A stretch of 64,000 nucleotides of DNA from MWDV01 sp002070715 (GTDB lineage: Bacteria; Verrucomicrobiota; Verrucomicrobiia; Limisphaerales; MWDV01): positions 49,341 through 113,340 of the forward strand of contig DAONTI010000013.1 of the NCBI GenBank assembly GCA_035411585.1, read 5' to 3'. The position numbers and the translations under genes were made by a program. The notes beneath the pieces were generated by a model, which saw nothing but the letters and a program-made list of their open reading frames with translations, made no database searches and had not been told where the DNA came from. The first letter of the stretch is position 1; each line of letters opens with the position of its first letter. Below are positions 1 through 9,221 of this stretch, piece after piece.

Positions 1-2
1 AT

Positions 3-1973
3 GGCGATGTCGCCGCCTTCGACACTGCGGTGCAAAAACAACTGGAGGCCCGGCATGTAAAATCGAGGAAAAAAGACAAACCGTTAACCCGTGAAGATTT
101 GCTCGAACGCCAATTTCCGCCCCAACCGATCAAACTGGCGGGCCGGGCGGCGTTCGCGCGCCCCCTGCTCCAACAGGCTTACGCAGAGGTTATGGATGGC
201 CAGCATCCGAAAGAACCGGGAGGCTGCCTTTTCCTCAGTGAAGAAATCCGGCAGCGGCAGTTGGCTCGCGAGATCGCCGCGCAAACCAACAACCATCTGG
301 TTCGCCATCGGCTTTTGATTCTGGAACGCTTGCTGAACGGCATCATCAATGAATATGCCGGCAAGGACAAAACCCGTATCGGTAAAATTACCATCGAAGT
401 AAATCGAGATCTGCGGGAAATGTCCGGTAAAACGGCGAAGGAAAAAGCCCAAGATTTGGGCTTGCGAATCGCCAATCATCATGCCGTTGCCGCCAAATTG
501 GAGAAAGCGTTTGCTGAGGAGAATACGCGGATTCCCATTACCGCCGGACTCATCCGCAAGGCGCGGATTGCCGAAGATCTGGGCTGGAAATGCCCCTACA
601 CCGGGCAGGATTACGAACCCAGACAATTGGTCAGCCGCTACGTGGATAAAGATCACATTGTCCCGCGCTCCCATCGGGCGTCGGATGCGTTGGATTCATT
701 GGTCATAACTTTCAGCGCGATTAACAAGTGGAAAAGCAATCGCACCGCATGGGAATTCGTCGAACAGGAACAGAGCAAACCCGTTCCTGATTTGCCCCAT
801 CTTTCGATCATGAGCCTCTCTCGCTACCGGCAATTCGTCGAAAGCCTGGAAACCTATAAAGGACATGACGACGACAAAAAGCGTAAGAAACGCCGTAAAG
901 AGCTGTTGTTGTTACCCAAGTATGAGGACAAAGAATTCACCCCACGCGACCTGACACAAACCTCGCAACTCGTTCGCCTGGGCGCGCAAGTGTTAAAACG
1001 GGCCTTTGCCGGACACGAACAACCACCCATCGTTGTTTCGTTGCCCGGCTCGGTTACCGCCGCAGTCCGCAAAGCCTGGAAAATCCTCGGTTGCCTCAGC
1101 CTGGCCAATCCACAGGTGCTGGATGAAAACGGCGAGGTAAAAAACAAAACCGATATTCGCGGTATCACCCACCTGCATCATGCTCTGGATGCCTGTGCGC
1201 TCGGTCTGGCCTCACATTTTATTCCCAATCATGGGCGCGTTTGGGAATTGATCGTGAAGCGCACTGTCAACGATGCGGAAAAGGAAGAATTGATGGCTTT
1301 GGGCATCTTCACTTTCAGCGCTAATCACCGCTTCGAAATGCGCGATCTGGATAACCGGCTCAAGGAGCAAATCCGCCAGCGCCTTGCGGAAAAGCGCGTC
1401 GTTCAACACGTCCCGGCAAGAATGGGAGGGCTGCGGGTGGAGCAAAATACTTGGCGGGTAGTGGAAGTAAAAGCAGGCAAGGCCAGGATCCAACAACGGA
1501 TCCGCCAAGCTGACGAGTCTCGGCCGCTTAAACAAACCGAAGAAAAGACAAGTAAACTTCTCGGTCTTCAACCCGGGAAGCTGTCCGTTAACAAAGGCGT
1601 CCTGATCATCCCTGACAACTACGGCGTGGCACTCGACCCCGAACCAACAATTATCCCTTTTCACAAAGTCTGGGAGCGCCTGCGGGAATTGAAAAAAGCC
1701 GATGGGGGAAAAAGGCCAAGGGTGTTGCGAAATGGGCAACTCGTGAAAGTACCTCAAGGAAAATTTATGGGAATATGGCGGGTTTTTTCAGTAAAAAACA
1801 ACACCTCCGGAATAGCTGTTGATTTGGGTTTTCCCGATGTTGTCCGGTTGAAAAACAAGATGGCCGGCCACAAGATAAATGTCCTGTTGGCAAGCTTGCT
1901 TAAGAATGGAATGCGGGTTGTTAAGCCACCTCTTACGGGCGTCCCCACATGGCCTACCACCTCGTCAGCATAG
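3..1973 (+). CDS. cas9: Type II-C Cas9, C-terminal part (cut by window start)
   Basis: RNA-guided DNA endonuclease of a type II-C system. The frame is open to the left edge, so the N-terminus (RuvC-I, bridge helix, most of REC) lies outside the window and the GTG at 30 is not a true start. Visible in order: the RuvC-II segment KITIEVNRDL with its acidic Glu codon at 396; the HNH nuclease, with WKCPYTG followed by YVDKDHIVPRS (catalytic His codon 654-656) and an INKWK segment; the RuvC-III segment HLHHALDAC with catalytic Asp at 1188-1190; then a basic C-terminal region expected to carry the WED/PAM-interacting domains. All nuclease motifs that fall in the window look intact. It overlaps cas1 by 25 bases, so the genes are translationally coupled. 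The small linker between RuvC-II and HNH and the absence of csn2 or cas4 after cas2 favour II-C over II-A or II-B. Confidence 0.93.
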   Translation, partial: GDVAAFDTAVQKQLEARHVKSRKKDKPLTREDLLERQFPPQPIKLAGRAAFARPLLQQAYAEVMDGQHPKEPGGCLFLSEEIRQRQLAREIAAQTNNHLVRHRLLILERLLNGIINEYAGKDKTRIGKITIEVNRDLREMSGKTAKEKAQDLGLRIANHHAVAAKLEKAFAEENTRIPITAGLIRKARIAEDLGWKCPYTGQDYEPRQLVSRYVDKDHIVPRSHRASDALDSLVITFSAINKWKSNRTAWEFVEQEQSKPVPDLPHLSIMSLSRYRQFVESLETYKGHDDDKKRKKRRKELLLLPKYEDKEFTPRDLTQTSQLVRLGAQVLKRAFAGHEQPPIVVSLPGSVTAAVRKAWKILGCLSLANPQVLDENGEVKNKTDIRGITHLHHALDACALGLASHFIPNHGRVWELIVKRTVNDAEKEELMALGIFTFSANHRFEMRDLDNRLKEQIRQRLAEKRVVQHVPARMGGLRVEQNTWRVVEVKAGKARIQQRIRQADESRPLKQTEEKTSKLLGLQPGKLSVNKGVLIIPDNYGVALDPEPTIIPFHKVWERLRELKKADGGKRPRVLRNGQLVKVPQGKFMGIWRVFSVKNNTSGIAVDLGFPDVVRLKNKMAGHKINVLLASLLKNGMRVVKPPLTGVPTWPTTSSA

Positions 1974-2866
1974 ACTCGCCGCAATGCGCAGTTAGTTGCA
2001 AAGACGGCCAGTTGATCTGTAAAACGGCGGAAGGCGAACGAAAACTTCCGCTGGAGGACGTGGCTTCCATTATCATCACCAGTTTCTCGGCTTCGATTCA
2101 CAGCGAGTTATTTCTGCAAGCCGCCAAACAGGGCGTGGCCTTGATTATTTGCGAATCATTCAAACCGATCAGCCTCGTCCTCCCCGCGAATCGTTCCACC
2201 GACACTCTCCTTTCCCGCGCCCTGCTCCGCCTCACGCCGCGCATCCGGGCGCATTTGTGGAAAAAAACCATTGACGCCAAATGCCAAAATCAATTTGCGC
2301 TGGCCGAACACATCGCTCCCCAAGACAAATTATTGACCAACCTCCGCGACACTGCTTTCGGAAGAAAGCCGCACAAGGAATCCCTCTGCGCCAAGACGTT
2401 CTGGCAGATTTTTGGTCGCAGCTTGAAGGACGAAAGTTTTGTCCGCGACCGGGCGCGTGGCGGGTTGAACCATCTGTTGAATTACGGGTATGCGGTCTTG
2501 CTCTCCACCGTACTGCAAAAACTGCTCGGGGTCGGCCTGGACCCCACGTTTGGCATCGCTCACGTCCCGCGTGAGCGCAGCACCCCTTTGGCTTACGACC
2601 TCATGGAACCATTCCGCCCGTGCGTGGAATGGCGCGTGGTACAATGGGTCCAACAGCATCCCGAAACCCCAACATGGGAGGTCACCAAAGAATATCGTAA
2701 ATGGGTGACTGGCTTTCCGCTGGAGCGGGTGGATTACTTGGATTTAACGCTGGAAATCCGGGGCGTGATTGAAGGCGTAGTGCGTAGTTTTCGCAAAGCC
2801 GTGACCGAAAACCAGCCACGCCATTACAAACCGTGGACACCCAAAAATATAAAATGGGCTGGCTAA
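1949..2866 (+). CDS. cas1: CRISPR-associated integrase Cas1 (type II)
   Basis: Catalytic subunit of the Cas1-Cas2 spacer integration complex, 305 residues, normal for type II Cas1. The N-terminal beta domain runs to about residue 80 and includes IIITSFSASIHSEL. The helical domain holds the metal-binding residues: Glu144 in HKESLCAKTFW, His205 in FGIAHVPRERS and Glu220 in AYDLMEPFRP, all present, so it is predicted active. The ATG at 1949 lies inside the end of cas9, and the stop overlaps the start of cas2, giving a cas9-cas1-cas2 operon. Two Cys residues near the N-terminus (13, 17) have no assigned role. Confidence 0.95.
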   Translation: MAYHLVSIDSPQCAVSCKDGQLICKTAEGERKLPLEDVASIIITSFSASIHSELFLQAAKQGVALIICESFKPISLVLPANRSTDTLLSRALLRLTPRIRAHLWKKTIDAKCQNQFALAEHIAPQDKLLTNLRDTAFGRKPHKESLCAKTFWQIFGRSLKDESFVRDRARGGLNHLLNYGYAVLLSTVLQKLLGVGLDPTFGIAHVPRERSTPLAYDLMEPFRPCVEWRVVQWVQQHPETPTWEVTKEYRKWVTGFPLERVDYLDLTLEIRGVIEGVVRSFRKAVTENQPRHYKPWTPKNIKWAG

Positions 2867-3168
2867 TCGTCGCGTTCGATCTGCCGGTGGGCACCAGGAA
2901 ACAGCGCAAGGCTGCCACGGACTTCCGCAATTTCTTGATTGATGACGGTTATCAAATGATCCAGTTCAGCGTATATGCGCGGGCGTGCGTCTCCTTCGCG
3001 CGCCAAGAAACGCATATCGGACGGCTCAAAAAAAATCTTCCGTCCGAAGGCAGCGTACGGGCGCTACTGGTGACGCGGGCTCAGTGGGAGCGCTCTCATG
3101 TTATTCAAGGCGCACCGGCTGTTGAAATGAAACCCGAGGATTTGCCCGAGCAAATCCAGCTTTGGTAA
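2854..3168 (+). CDS. cas2: CRISPR-associated protein Cas2
   Basis: Structural partner of Cas1 in spacer acquisition, 104 residues. A ferredoxin-like fold starts with MGWLIVAFDLPVGT, which carries the conserved Asp (residue 9) after the first beta strand, and SVYARACVSF is the typical second-strand region. I chose the ATG at 2854 because it places the first strand at the N-terminus as in other type II Cas2 proteins; an in-frame GTG at 2833 would add seven residues. It overlaps the cas1 stop by 13 bases. It is the last cas gene before the array, with 140 bases between its stop and the first repeat. Confidence 0.93.
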   Translation: MGWLIVAFDLPVGTRKQRKAATDFRNFLIDDGYQMIQFSVYARACVSFARQETHIGRLKKNLPSEGSVRALLVTRAQWERSHVIQGAPAVEMKPEDLPEQIQLW

Positions 3169-3257
3169 CAAGATGCTTCGATCAACCGGCGCCCGGGATT
3201 CAGTTGCCAAACACTGCATCCAAATCCATTGTCCGGCCATTTAAGGCATCAGTTCGC

Positions 3258-3317
3258 GGGGTTGCCAACAAGGCTAACCCCGGCAAACTCAGTGGTTTAC
3301 GCCCACTGAGTTTGCCG
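3258..3317. promoter_or_regulatory. Two tandem hairpins at the cas2-side edge of the array
   Basis: Hairpin one (3258-3281) pairs GGGGTTGCC with GGCTAACCCC around AACAA, with one bulged T. Hairpin two is a perfect 15-bp stem: CGGCAAACTCAGTGG at 3281-3295, loop 3296-3302, and CCACTGAGTTTGCCG at 3303-3317. The right arm of hairpin two uses the first nine bases of CRISPR repeat 1, so the unique flank is complementary to the repeat end plus six flanking bases. On the + strand a T5 run lies a few bases beyond the stem, inside the repeat, so a weak terminator for the cas mRNA is possible. On the minus strand it could cap the array transcript. The hairpins are seen; their role is inferred. Confidence 0.6.
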
Positions 3318-6300
3318 CCCTCGTTTTTGGAATCAAGGCAAAGCTGGAGGGTGTCGGGCCATAAGTTCGCACCGAGTTTGCCGCCCTCGTTTTTGGAATC
3401 AAGGCAAAGCTGTTACGATTCCCGTCCCACCACGCCTTGCAGTTTGCCGCCCTCGTTTTTGGAATCAAGGCAAAGCCGCGCACGGGAGCGTCCATTGAGG
3501 ACTTAAGTTTGCCGCCCTCGTTTTTGGAATCAAGGCAAAGCGCATCGCGCGACATCCGACGCGAGGAAGAAGTTTGCCGCCCTCGTTTTTGGAATCAAGG
3601 CAAAGCGTCAAAGTCAACACCAACACCATCGCCACGAGTTTGCCGCCCTCGTTTTTGGAATCAAGGCAAAGCCCCGCACCTTGCCGCGACAGGCGGCGGC
3701 GAGTTTGCCGCCCTCGTTTTTGGAATCAAGGCAAAGCGTGGGGTGGATGCTAACGACATTGCGGTTAGTTTGCCGCCCTCGTTTTTGGAATCAAGGCAAA
3801 GCATGCCATTCACCTTTGGAAAATTGATACCAAGTTTGCCGCCCTCGTTTTTGGAATCAAGGCAAAGCACTCAAATTACCATTCAATTTACAATTCCTAG
3901 TTTGCCGCCCTCGTTTTTGGAATCAAGGCAAAGCAAAAAAGACCTTGAATTGACCGCAGAACTTAGTTTGCCGCCCTCGTTTTTGGAATCAAGGCAAAGC
4001 CGGTCCAAGTCATCCCCGCGTAGGTTTGGAAGTTTGCCGCCCTCGTTTTTGGAATCAAGGCAAAGCAACCACGCTGTCGAGTGCCGAGTTGGAGGCAGTT
4101 TGCCGCCCTCGTTTTTGGAATCAAGGCAAAGCGGGCCGAATCAAGGTGTGTTGTTTGGTGACAGTTTGCCGCCCTCGTTTTTGGAATCAAGGCAAAGCTG
4201 GAGATTGTCGGGCCACAAGTTCGCGCCGAGTTTGCCGCCCTCGTTTTTGGAATCAAGGCAAAGCCTGGACACGGGCGGGGCAAGTGTGCTCAAGAGTTTG
4301 CCGCCCTCGTTTTTGGAATCAAGGCAAAGCAAAAAAGACCTTGAATTGACCGCAGAACTTAGTTTGCCGCCCTCGTTTTTGGAATCAAGGCAAAGCACCA
4401 GCGCCGGCACGGCCCAATGGCGTCAGAGTTTGCCGCCCTCGTTTTTGGAATCAAGGCAAAGCAAGATAGTATATTTTTGTTCATAATTCATCAGTTTGCC
4501 GCCCTCGTTTTTGGAATCAAGGCAAAGCAAGGGGTTCAATCAAGCGTTGGCGACGACGAGTTTGCCGCCCTCGTTTTTGGAATCAAGGCAAAGCAACGAC
4601 GCCGGAAATAAATACGATGGAGACAGTTTGCCGCCCTCGTTTTTGGAATCAAGGCAAAGCAACAGTTGTCGCCAAAGGCCAAGACCGTTGAGTTTGCCGC
4701 CCTCGTTTTTGGAATCAAGGCAAAGCTGTACGACTGCGCTTTTACCACGATGGCGGAGTTTGCCGCCCTCGTTTTTGGAATCAAGGCAAAGCTTACGGTC
4801 TGTTGTGGGGATTTGACAACTCAGTTTGCCGCCCTCGTTTTTGGAATCAAGGCAAAGCTTACGGTCTGTTGTGGGGATTTGACAACTCAGTTTGCCGCCC
4901 TCGTTTTTGGAATCAAGGCAAAGCTCGGCTTTAAATTCATTTAATACAGGCAGAGTTTGCCGCCCTCGTTTTTGGAATCAAGGCAAAGCTCGTACAACTT
5001 CCGCAAGCTATCCCATTCGAGTTTGCCGCCCTCGTTTTTGGAATCAAGGCAAAGCTCGGTTGTGGGTTTGTGTTGCCCCGATCCTAGTTTGCCGCCCTCG
5101 TTTTTGGAATCAAGGCAAAGCAATAAGCCAGCGACGCCATCGTGCCGCCCGAGTTTGCCGCCCTCGTTTTTGGAATCAAGGCAAAGCAATTAGTGACCTG
5201 TGGACACCCGCTGTATGAGTTTGCCGCCCTCGTTTTTGGAATCAAGGCAAAGCAGCGTTGACCANNNNNNNNNNNNNNNNNNNNNNNNNNNNNNNNNNNN
5301 NNNNNNNNNNNNNNNNNNNNNNNNNNNNNNNNNNNNNNNNNNNNNNNNNNNNNNNNNNNNNNNNACGGGTTTATTGTTGCTTTAGTTTGCCGCCCTCGTT
5401 TTTGGAATCAAGGCAAAGCAGCGTTGACCAACGGGTTTATTGTTGCTTTAGTTTGCCGCCCTCGTTTTTGGAATCAAGGCAAAGCCGTTGCCCAAAAAAT
5501 GCGATTGGCAGGTTTAGTTTGCCGCCCTCGTTTTTGGAATCAAGGCAAAGCATCAAGCTCGTCGCGCATGAGTTCCCAAATAGTTTGCCGCCCTCGTTTT
5601 TGGAATCAAGGCAAAGCCCGCGACCTTAGCGGACGCGGTGCGGCGACAGTTTGCCGCCCTCGTTTTTGGAATCAAGGCAAAGCTACACCGGAATGGCGAC
5701 GGCAACCGGACTGAGTTTGCCGCCCTCGTTTTTGGAATCAAGGCAAAGCAACCGGGGGCGAACCGACAACGCCCCCACAGTTTGCCGCCCTCGTTTTTGG
5801 AATCAAGGCAAAGCACCTCTGCTCCTCCTTTTCTTAGCCGTTACAGTTTGCCGCCCTCGTTTTTGGAATCAAGGCAAAGCAGGGATGAAAAAGTCGAAGC
5901 TCCATTCCGGAGTTTGCCGCCCTCGTTTTTGGAATCAAGGCAAAGCCGTCGCCCAAAAAATGAGACTGGCAGGTTTAGTTTGCCGCCCTCGTTTTTGGAA
6001 TCAAGGCAAAGCCCGCGCGGTTATGAAGGCTTGCGGGCAAGTAGTTTGCCGCCCTCGTTTTTGGAATCAAGGCAAAGCAAATAAAAAAATACATGAATAA
6101 ACTCCCCAAAGTTTGCCGCCCTCGTTTTTGGAATCAAGGCAAAGCTACACCACCCCGCTTCCTTGGAGTGTGGTGAGTTTGCCGCCCTCGTTTTTGGAAT
6201 CAAGGCAAAGCAGCCTATAAGAATACAGAAGTAGGGAAATTAGTTTGCCGCCCTCGTTTTTGGAATCAAGGCAAAGCTAATAATAAAAGCTCCCATTACA

Positions 6301-7068
6301 ACAGCTTAGTTTGCCGCCCTCGTTTTTGGAATCAAGGCAAAGCCGCTTTTCCGCCCCCACTTTCGCACACCGCAGTTTGCCGCCCTCGTTTTTGGAATCA
6401 AGGCAAAGCTTGCTGCAATCGCAGTCTTTGGGCCGTTTTAGTTTGCCGCCCTCGTTTTTGGAATCAAGGCAAAGCGGAGACCGCGATCGCAAGTTTGTTC
6501 CCCGCTAGTTTGCCGCCCTCGTTTTTGGAATCAAGGCAAAGCGACGAAGCAAACCTCTGGAAACGCAACGGAAGTTTGCCGCCCTCGTTTTTGGAATCAA
6601 GGCAAAGCACGCTTTTTGGCGATGTCATCGCGGACAAGAGTTTGCCGCCCTCGTTTTTGGAATCAAGGCAAAGCGTTGGGGCGGGTATTGAAAGGAGCGA
6701 GCCGAGTTTGCCGCCCTCGTTTTTGGAATCAAGGCAAAGCGGCGTTGGGATGTACTGTTGACAGATGGAAGTTTGCCGCCCTCGTTTTTGGAATCAAGGC
6801 AAAGCAGATTTCCAGCGCAGCATTTTCTCGGCATCAGTTTGCCGCCCTCGTTTTTGGAATCAAGGCAAAGCATCCTTTCAATAATGCTCATTGTGTCAAC
6901 AAGTTTGCCGCCCTCGTTTTTGGAATCAAGGCAAAGCTGCCCGATCCTTTTGCAATCCGCATCCGAAGTTTGCCGCCCTCGTTTTTGGAATCAAGGCAAA
7001 GCCGGGCTCTACGGGGATGATACCGACCAATGAGTTTGCCGCCCTCGTTTTTGGAATCAAGGCAAAGC
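3309..7068 (-). CRISPR. Type II-C CRISPR array, 56 visible repeats
   Basis: The direct repeat is 36 bp. On the + strand it begins AGTTTGCCGCCC and ends GGAATCAAGGCAAAGC, and its ends are inverted (TTTGCC and GGCAAA). I count 30 repeats before the N run and 26 after it; all look identical by eye, including the first and last. Spacers are mostly 30 bp, with eight of 29 bp and two of 31 bp, giving 55 spacers, one interrupted by the N run. Minus is the more likely transcribed strand: there the repeat starts with G and ends in CAAACT, and it contains TTGATT, 16 bases, CAAACT, a weak match to the promoter-in-repeat design known for Neisseria-type II-C arrays. Direction is inference. No degenerate terminal repeat marks the leader-distal end. 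Confidence 0.97.
5265..5364. other. Assembly gap of 100 N inside a CRISPR spacer
   Basis: Exactly 100 N, the usual placeholder for a gap of unknown size. The 11 bases before it (5254-5264) and the 19 bases after it (5365-5383) join to give a 30-base spacer identical to the next one at 5420-5449. The contigs therefore abut inside a tandemly duplicated spacer unit. Confidence 0.95.
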
Positions 7069-7517
7069 TAGGCTTTCAGTTCCCCGTTGGCTATGGGCTG
7101 GCGGGCATTGCGCTCGCCCCGATCTCGCGGCATTGACCGCAACGCATTGAAATGGATGGCTTACTTCACAACGCCCCAAGTTTAGCGGGCACACCACCTT
7201 GGTCTGGCCGTTGCAACTCCGCCAGAATTACCTGAATCCACCTCCCCCATCACCGCCACCGGAAATTTCATCCACCAACCGCCATGCAATCTTTGTTGCA
7301 CCTGCAACAAAAGATTGATGGGCCACTGACAAACGAGGCTTTGCCTCAGGCGGGTGGGAGGAACGGGTCGCCGGGCATCGGTTGGACGGCAGCGCGAGGC
7401 GGGGCACCGACAATGGCAGCCCTTGTTGGCACCGAGTTTGGGCGTCATTTTCAGGCGTGATCTTGAAATTCGATTCCGTCTTGCCGGCAGCGCCTCACCC
7501 GATATGCTGGGCTCCCA
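7069..7517. other. Non-coding region after the CRISPR array
   Basis: 449 bases between the last repeat and the sulfatase start with no convincing gene, tRNA or terminator. If the array is transcribed on the minus strand, this is where a leader and any entry promoter would lie, but no clear sigma-70 pair stands out. A short palindrome, GAGGCTTTGCCTC at 7335-7347, shares nine bases with the repeat end and was considered as a remnant anti-repeat but is too short to support that. Confidence 0.5.
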
Positions 7518-9221
7518 ATGAAAGCCGTCACTGCATTCATTTGTGCGCTGTTGTCCGTGCTGACCGGCATCGCTGCATCCAACCCGCGTCCCAACATCCT
7601 GCTCATCATGTCCGATGACATGGGCTTTTCCGATCTCGGCTGTTACGGGAGCGAGATTCACACGCCCAACCTCGATTCGCTGGCCCAACACGGGCTCCGG
7701 TTCACGCAATTCTACAACATGGCGCGGTGTTGCCCAACCCGCGCCAGTCTGTTGACGGGGCTGTATCCCCATCAAGCCGGCGTCGGCCACATGACGGCGG
7801 ACCGCCAGCACGCGGGCTATCGCGGAATGTTGAACGATCAATGTGTCACGATCGCCCAGGTGCTGAAACCTGCGGGGTACCGCACCTATATGGCCGGCAA
7901 ATGGCACGTCACGCGGCACATACGGGCGGACGGGGACCAGTCCGCATGGCCGGTGCAGCGCGGGTTCGATAAATTCTACGGCACCATCACCGGCGGGGGC
8001 AGTTATTACGATCCCACCACGTTGTGCCGGCAAAACACCTTCATCACGCCGGAAAACGATCCGGAATATCACCCGGCGCAGTTTTATTACACCGAGGCCA
8101 TCAGCGACAACGCCGTGCGGTTCCTGCAACAACATCACGCGGCGTTTCCCCATCAACCCTTCTTCCTGTATGTGGCCTACACGGCGGCACATTGGCCGAT
8201 GCAGGCCTTGGAACGGGACATCGCCAAATACCGCGGCCGTTATGACGGCGGGTTCGAGCCGGTACGCCGCGCACGGTTCGCGCGGCTGAAACAACTGGGG
8301 TTGATTGATCCGCAGGCCGAGCTTTCCCCGCCGGACGAGGCTTGGGAACAAACCGAACATCACGCTTGGAACGCGCGGTGCATGGAGGTTTACGCCGCGA
8401 TGATTGACTGCATGGACCAAGGGATTGGCCGCATCTTGGCCCAGTTGCGGCGGGACGGCCAGTTGGACAACACGCTGATTTTTTTCCTGGAAGACAACGG
8501 CGCGTGCGCCGAACCCATGGGCCGCACGGCCAACGAGCCGGAATCGCCCATCCCGCTGCATCCTTGGGGCCCGGACGCGTTGCAGCCCAAAATCTGGCCG
8601 CCGATGCAAACGCGCGATGGTCGTTGGGTGCGCACGGGGCCGGACATCATGCCCGGACCGCCCGACACGTACATCGCCTACGGGCGCGGATGGGCCAATG
8701 TCTCCAACACACCCTTCCGCGAATACAAACATTGGGTGCATGAAGGCGGCATCAGCACCCCGCTCATTGTGCATTGGCCGGCGGGCATTCCGGCGCGGCG
8801 CAACGGCACGTTGACCCATCAACCGGGGCATCTCATTGACATCATGGCAACGTGCGTGGACGTGGGGGGCGCGACGTATCCCAAGGAATTCGCCGGTCAA
8901 AAAATCAAACCGTTGCCGGGGATCTCGCTCCGGCCCGTGTTCACCGGCAAACCACTGAAACGCCCGGCGCCGCTCTGTTGGGAGCACGAGGGCAACCGGG
9001 CCATCCGCGACGGCAAATGGAAACTCGTGGCCAAGGAAAATCAGCCTTGGGAACTTTACGACCTGAGCAAAGACCGCTCCGAGCTGCATGACTTAGCGGA
9101 GATGCATCCGAAAAAAACGCGGCAACTTGCCGCTCAATGGGAAGCTTGGGCTGCGCGGTCCGATGTCCTGCCGCTGGGGGGTTGGCGGGCCCGGCCGGCG
9201 CCGCCCAAGAAATCGAATTAA
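7518..9221 (+). CDS. Secreted sulfatase (arylsulfatase-like, S1 family)
   Basis: Predicted type I sulfatase, 567 residues, that hydrolyses sulfate esters, probably on sulfated polysaccharides. It has an N-terminal signal peptide (residues 1-20, ending TGIAAS). The metal-binding start PNILLIMSDDMGFSDLGCYG gives the two Asp ligands. The C-x-P-x-R formylglycine signature is at C71 (CCPTRASLLTG), so it needs a Cys-type maturase that is not in this window. FFLEDNGACAEPMG near residues 325-335 supplies the second metal-site Asp-Asn pair. The C-terminal region WELYDLSKDRSELHDLAE is typical of the family. It stands alone between the CRISPR array and the release-factor-like gene. The exact substrate cannot be told from sequence. 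Confidence 0.93.
   Translation: MKAVTAFICALLSVLTGIAASNPRPNILLIMSDDMGFSDLGCYGSEIHTPNLDSLAQHGLRFTQFYNMARCCPTRASLLTGLYPHQAGVGHMTADRQHAGYRGMLNDQCVTIAQVLKPAGYRTYMAGKWHVTRHIRADGDQSAWPVQRGFDKFYGTITGGGSYYDPTTLCRQNTFITPENDPEYHPAQFYYTEAISDNAVRFLQQHHAAFPHQPFFLYVAYTAAHWPMQALERDIAKYRGRYDGGFEPVRRARFARLKQLGLIDPQAELSPPDEAWEQTEHHAWNARCMEVYAAMIDCMDQGIGRILAQLRRDGQLDNTLIFFLEDNGACAEPMGRTANEPESPIPLHPWGPDALQPKIWPPMQTRDGRWVRTGPDIMPGPPDTYIAYGRGWANVSNTPFREYKHWVHEGGISTPLIVHWPAGIPARRNGTLTHQPGHLIDIMATCVDVGGATYPKEFAGQKIKPLPGISLRPVFTGKPLKRPAPLCWEHEGNRAIRDGKWKLVAKENQPWELYDLSKDRSELHDLAEMHPKKTRQLAAQWEAWAARSDVLPLGGWRARPAPPKKSN

Noticed and set aside
3162..7136. Long open frames on both strands of the CRISPR array, with repeated peptides such as LPPSFLESRQS
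   Set aside because: The 66-base unit is a multiple of three, so a stop-free repeat gives artificial repeat proteins in several frames. No ribosome-binding site or codon bias, and the array is clearly CRISPR.
7331..7352. Possible tracrRNA anti-repeat (GAGGCTTTGCCTC region)
   Set aside because: Only nine contiguous bases match the repeat end, and the match is part of a self-palindrome. Anti-repeats normally pair over at least 15 bases.
7182..9089. 635-residue open frame on the minus strand opposite the sulfatase
   Set aside because: Antisense shadow of a gene with clear sulfatase motifs; its composition (Arg/Pro/His-rich) is typical of such shadows in GC-rich DNA.
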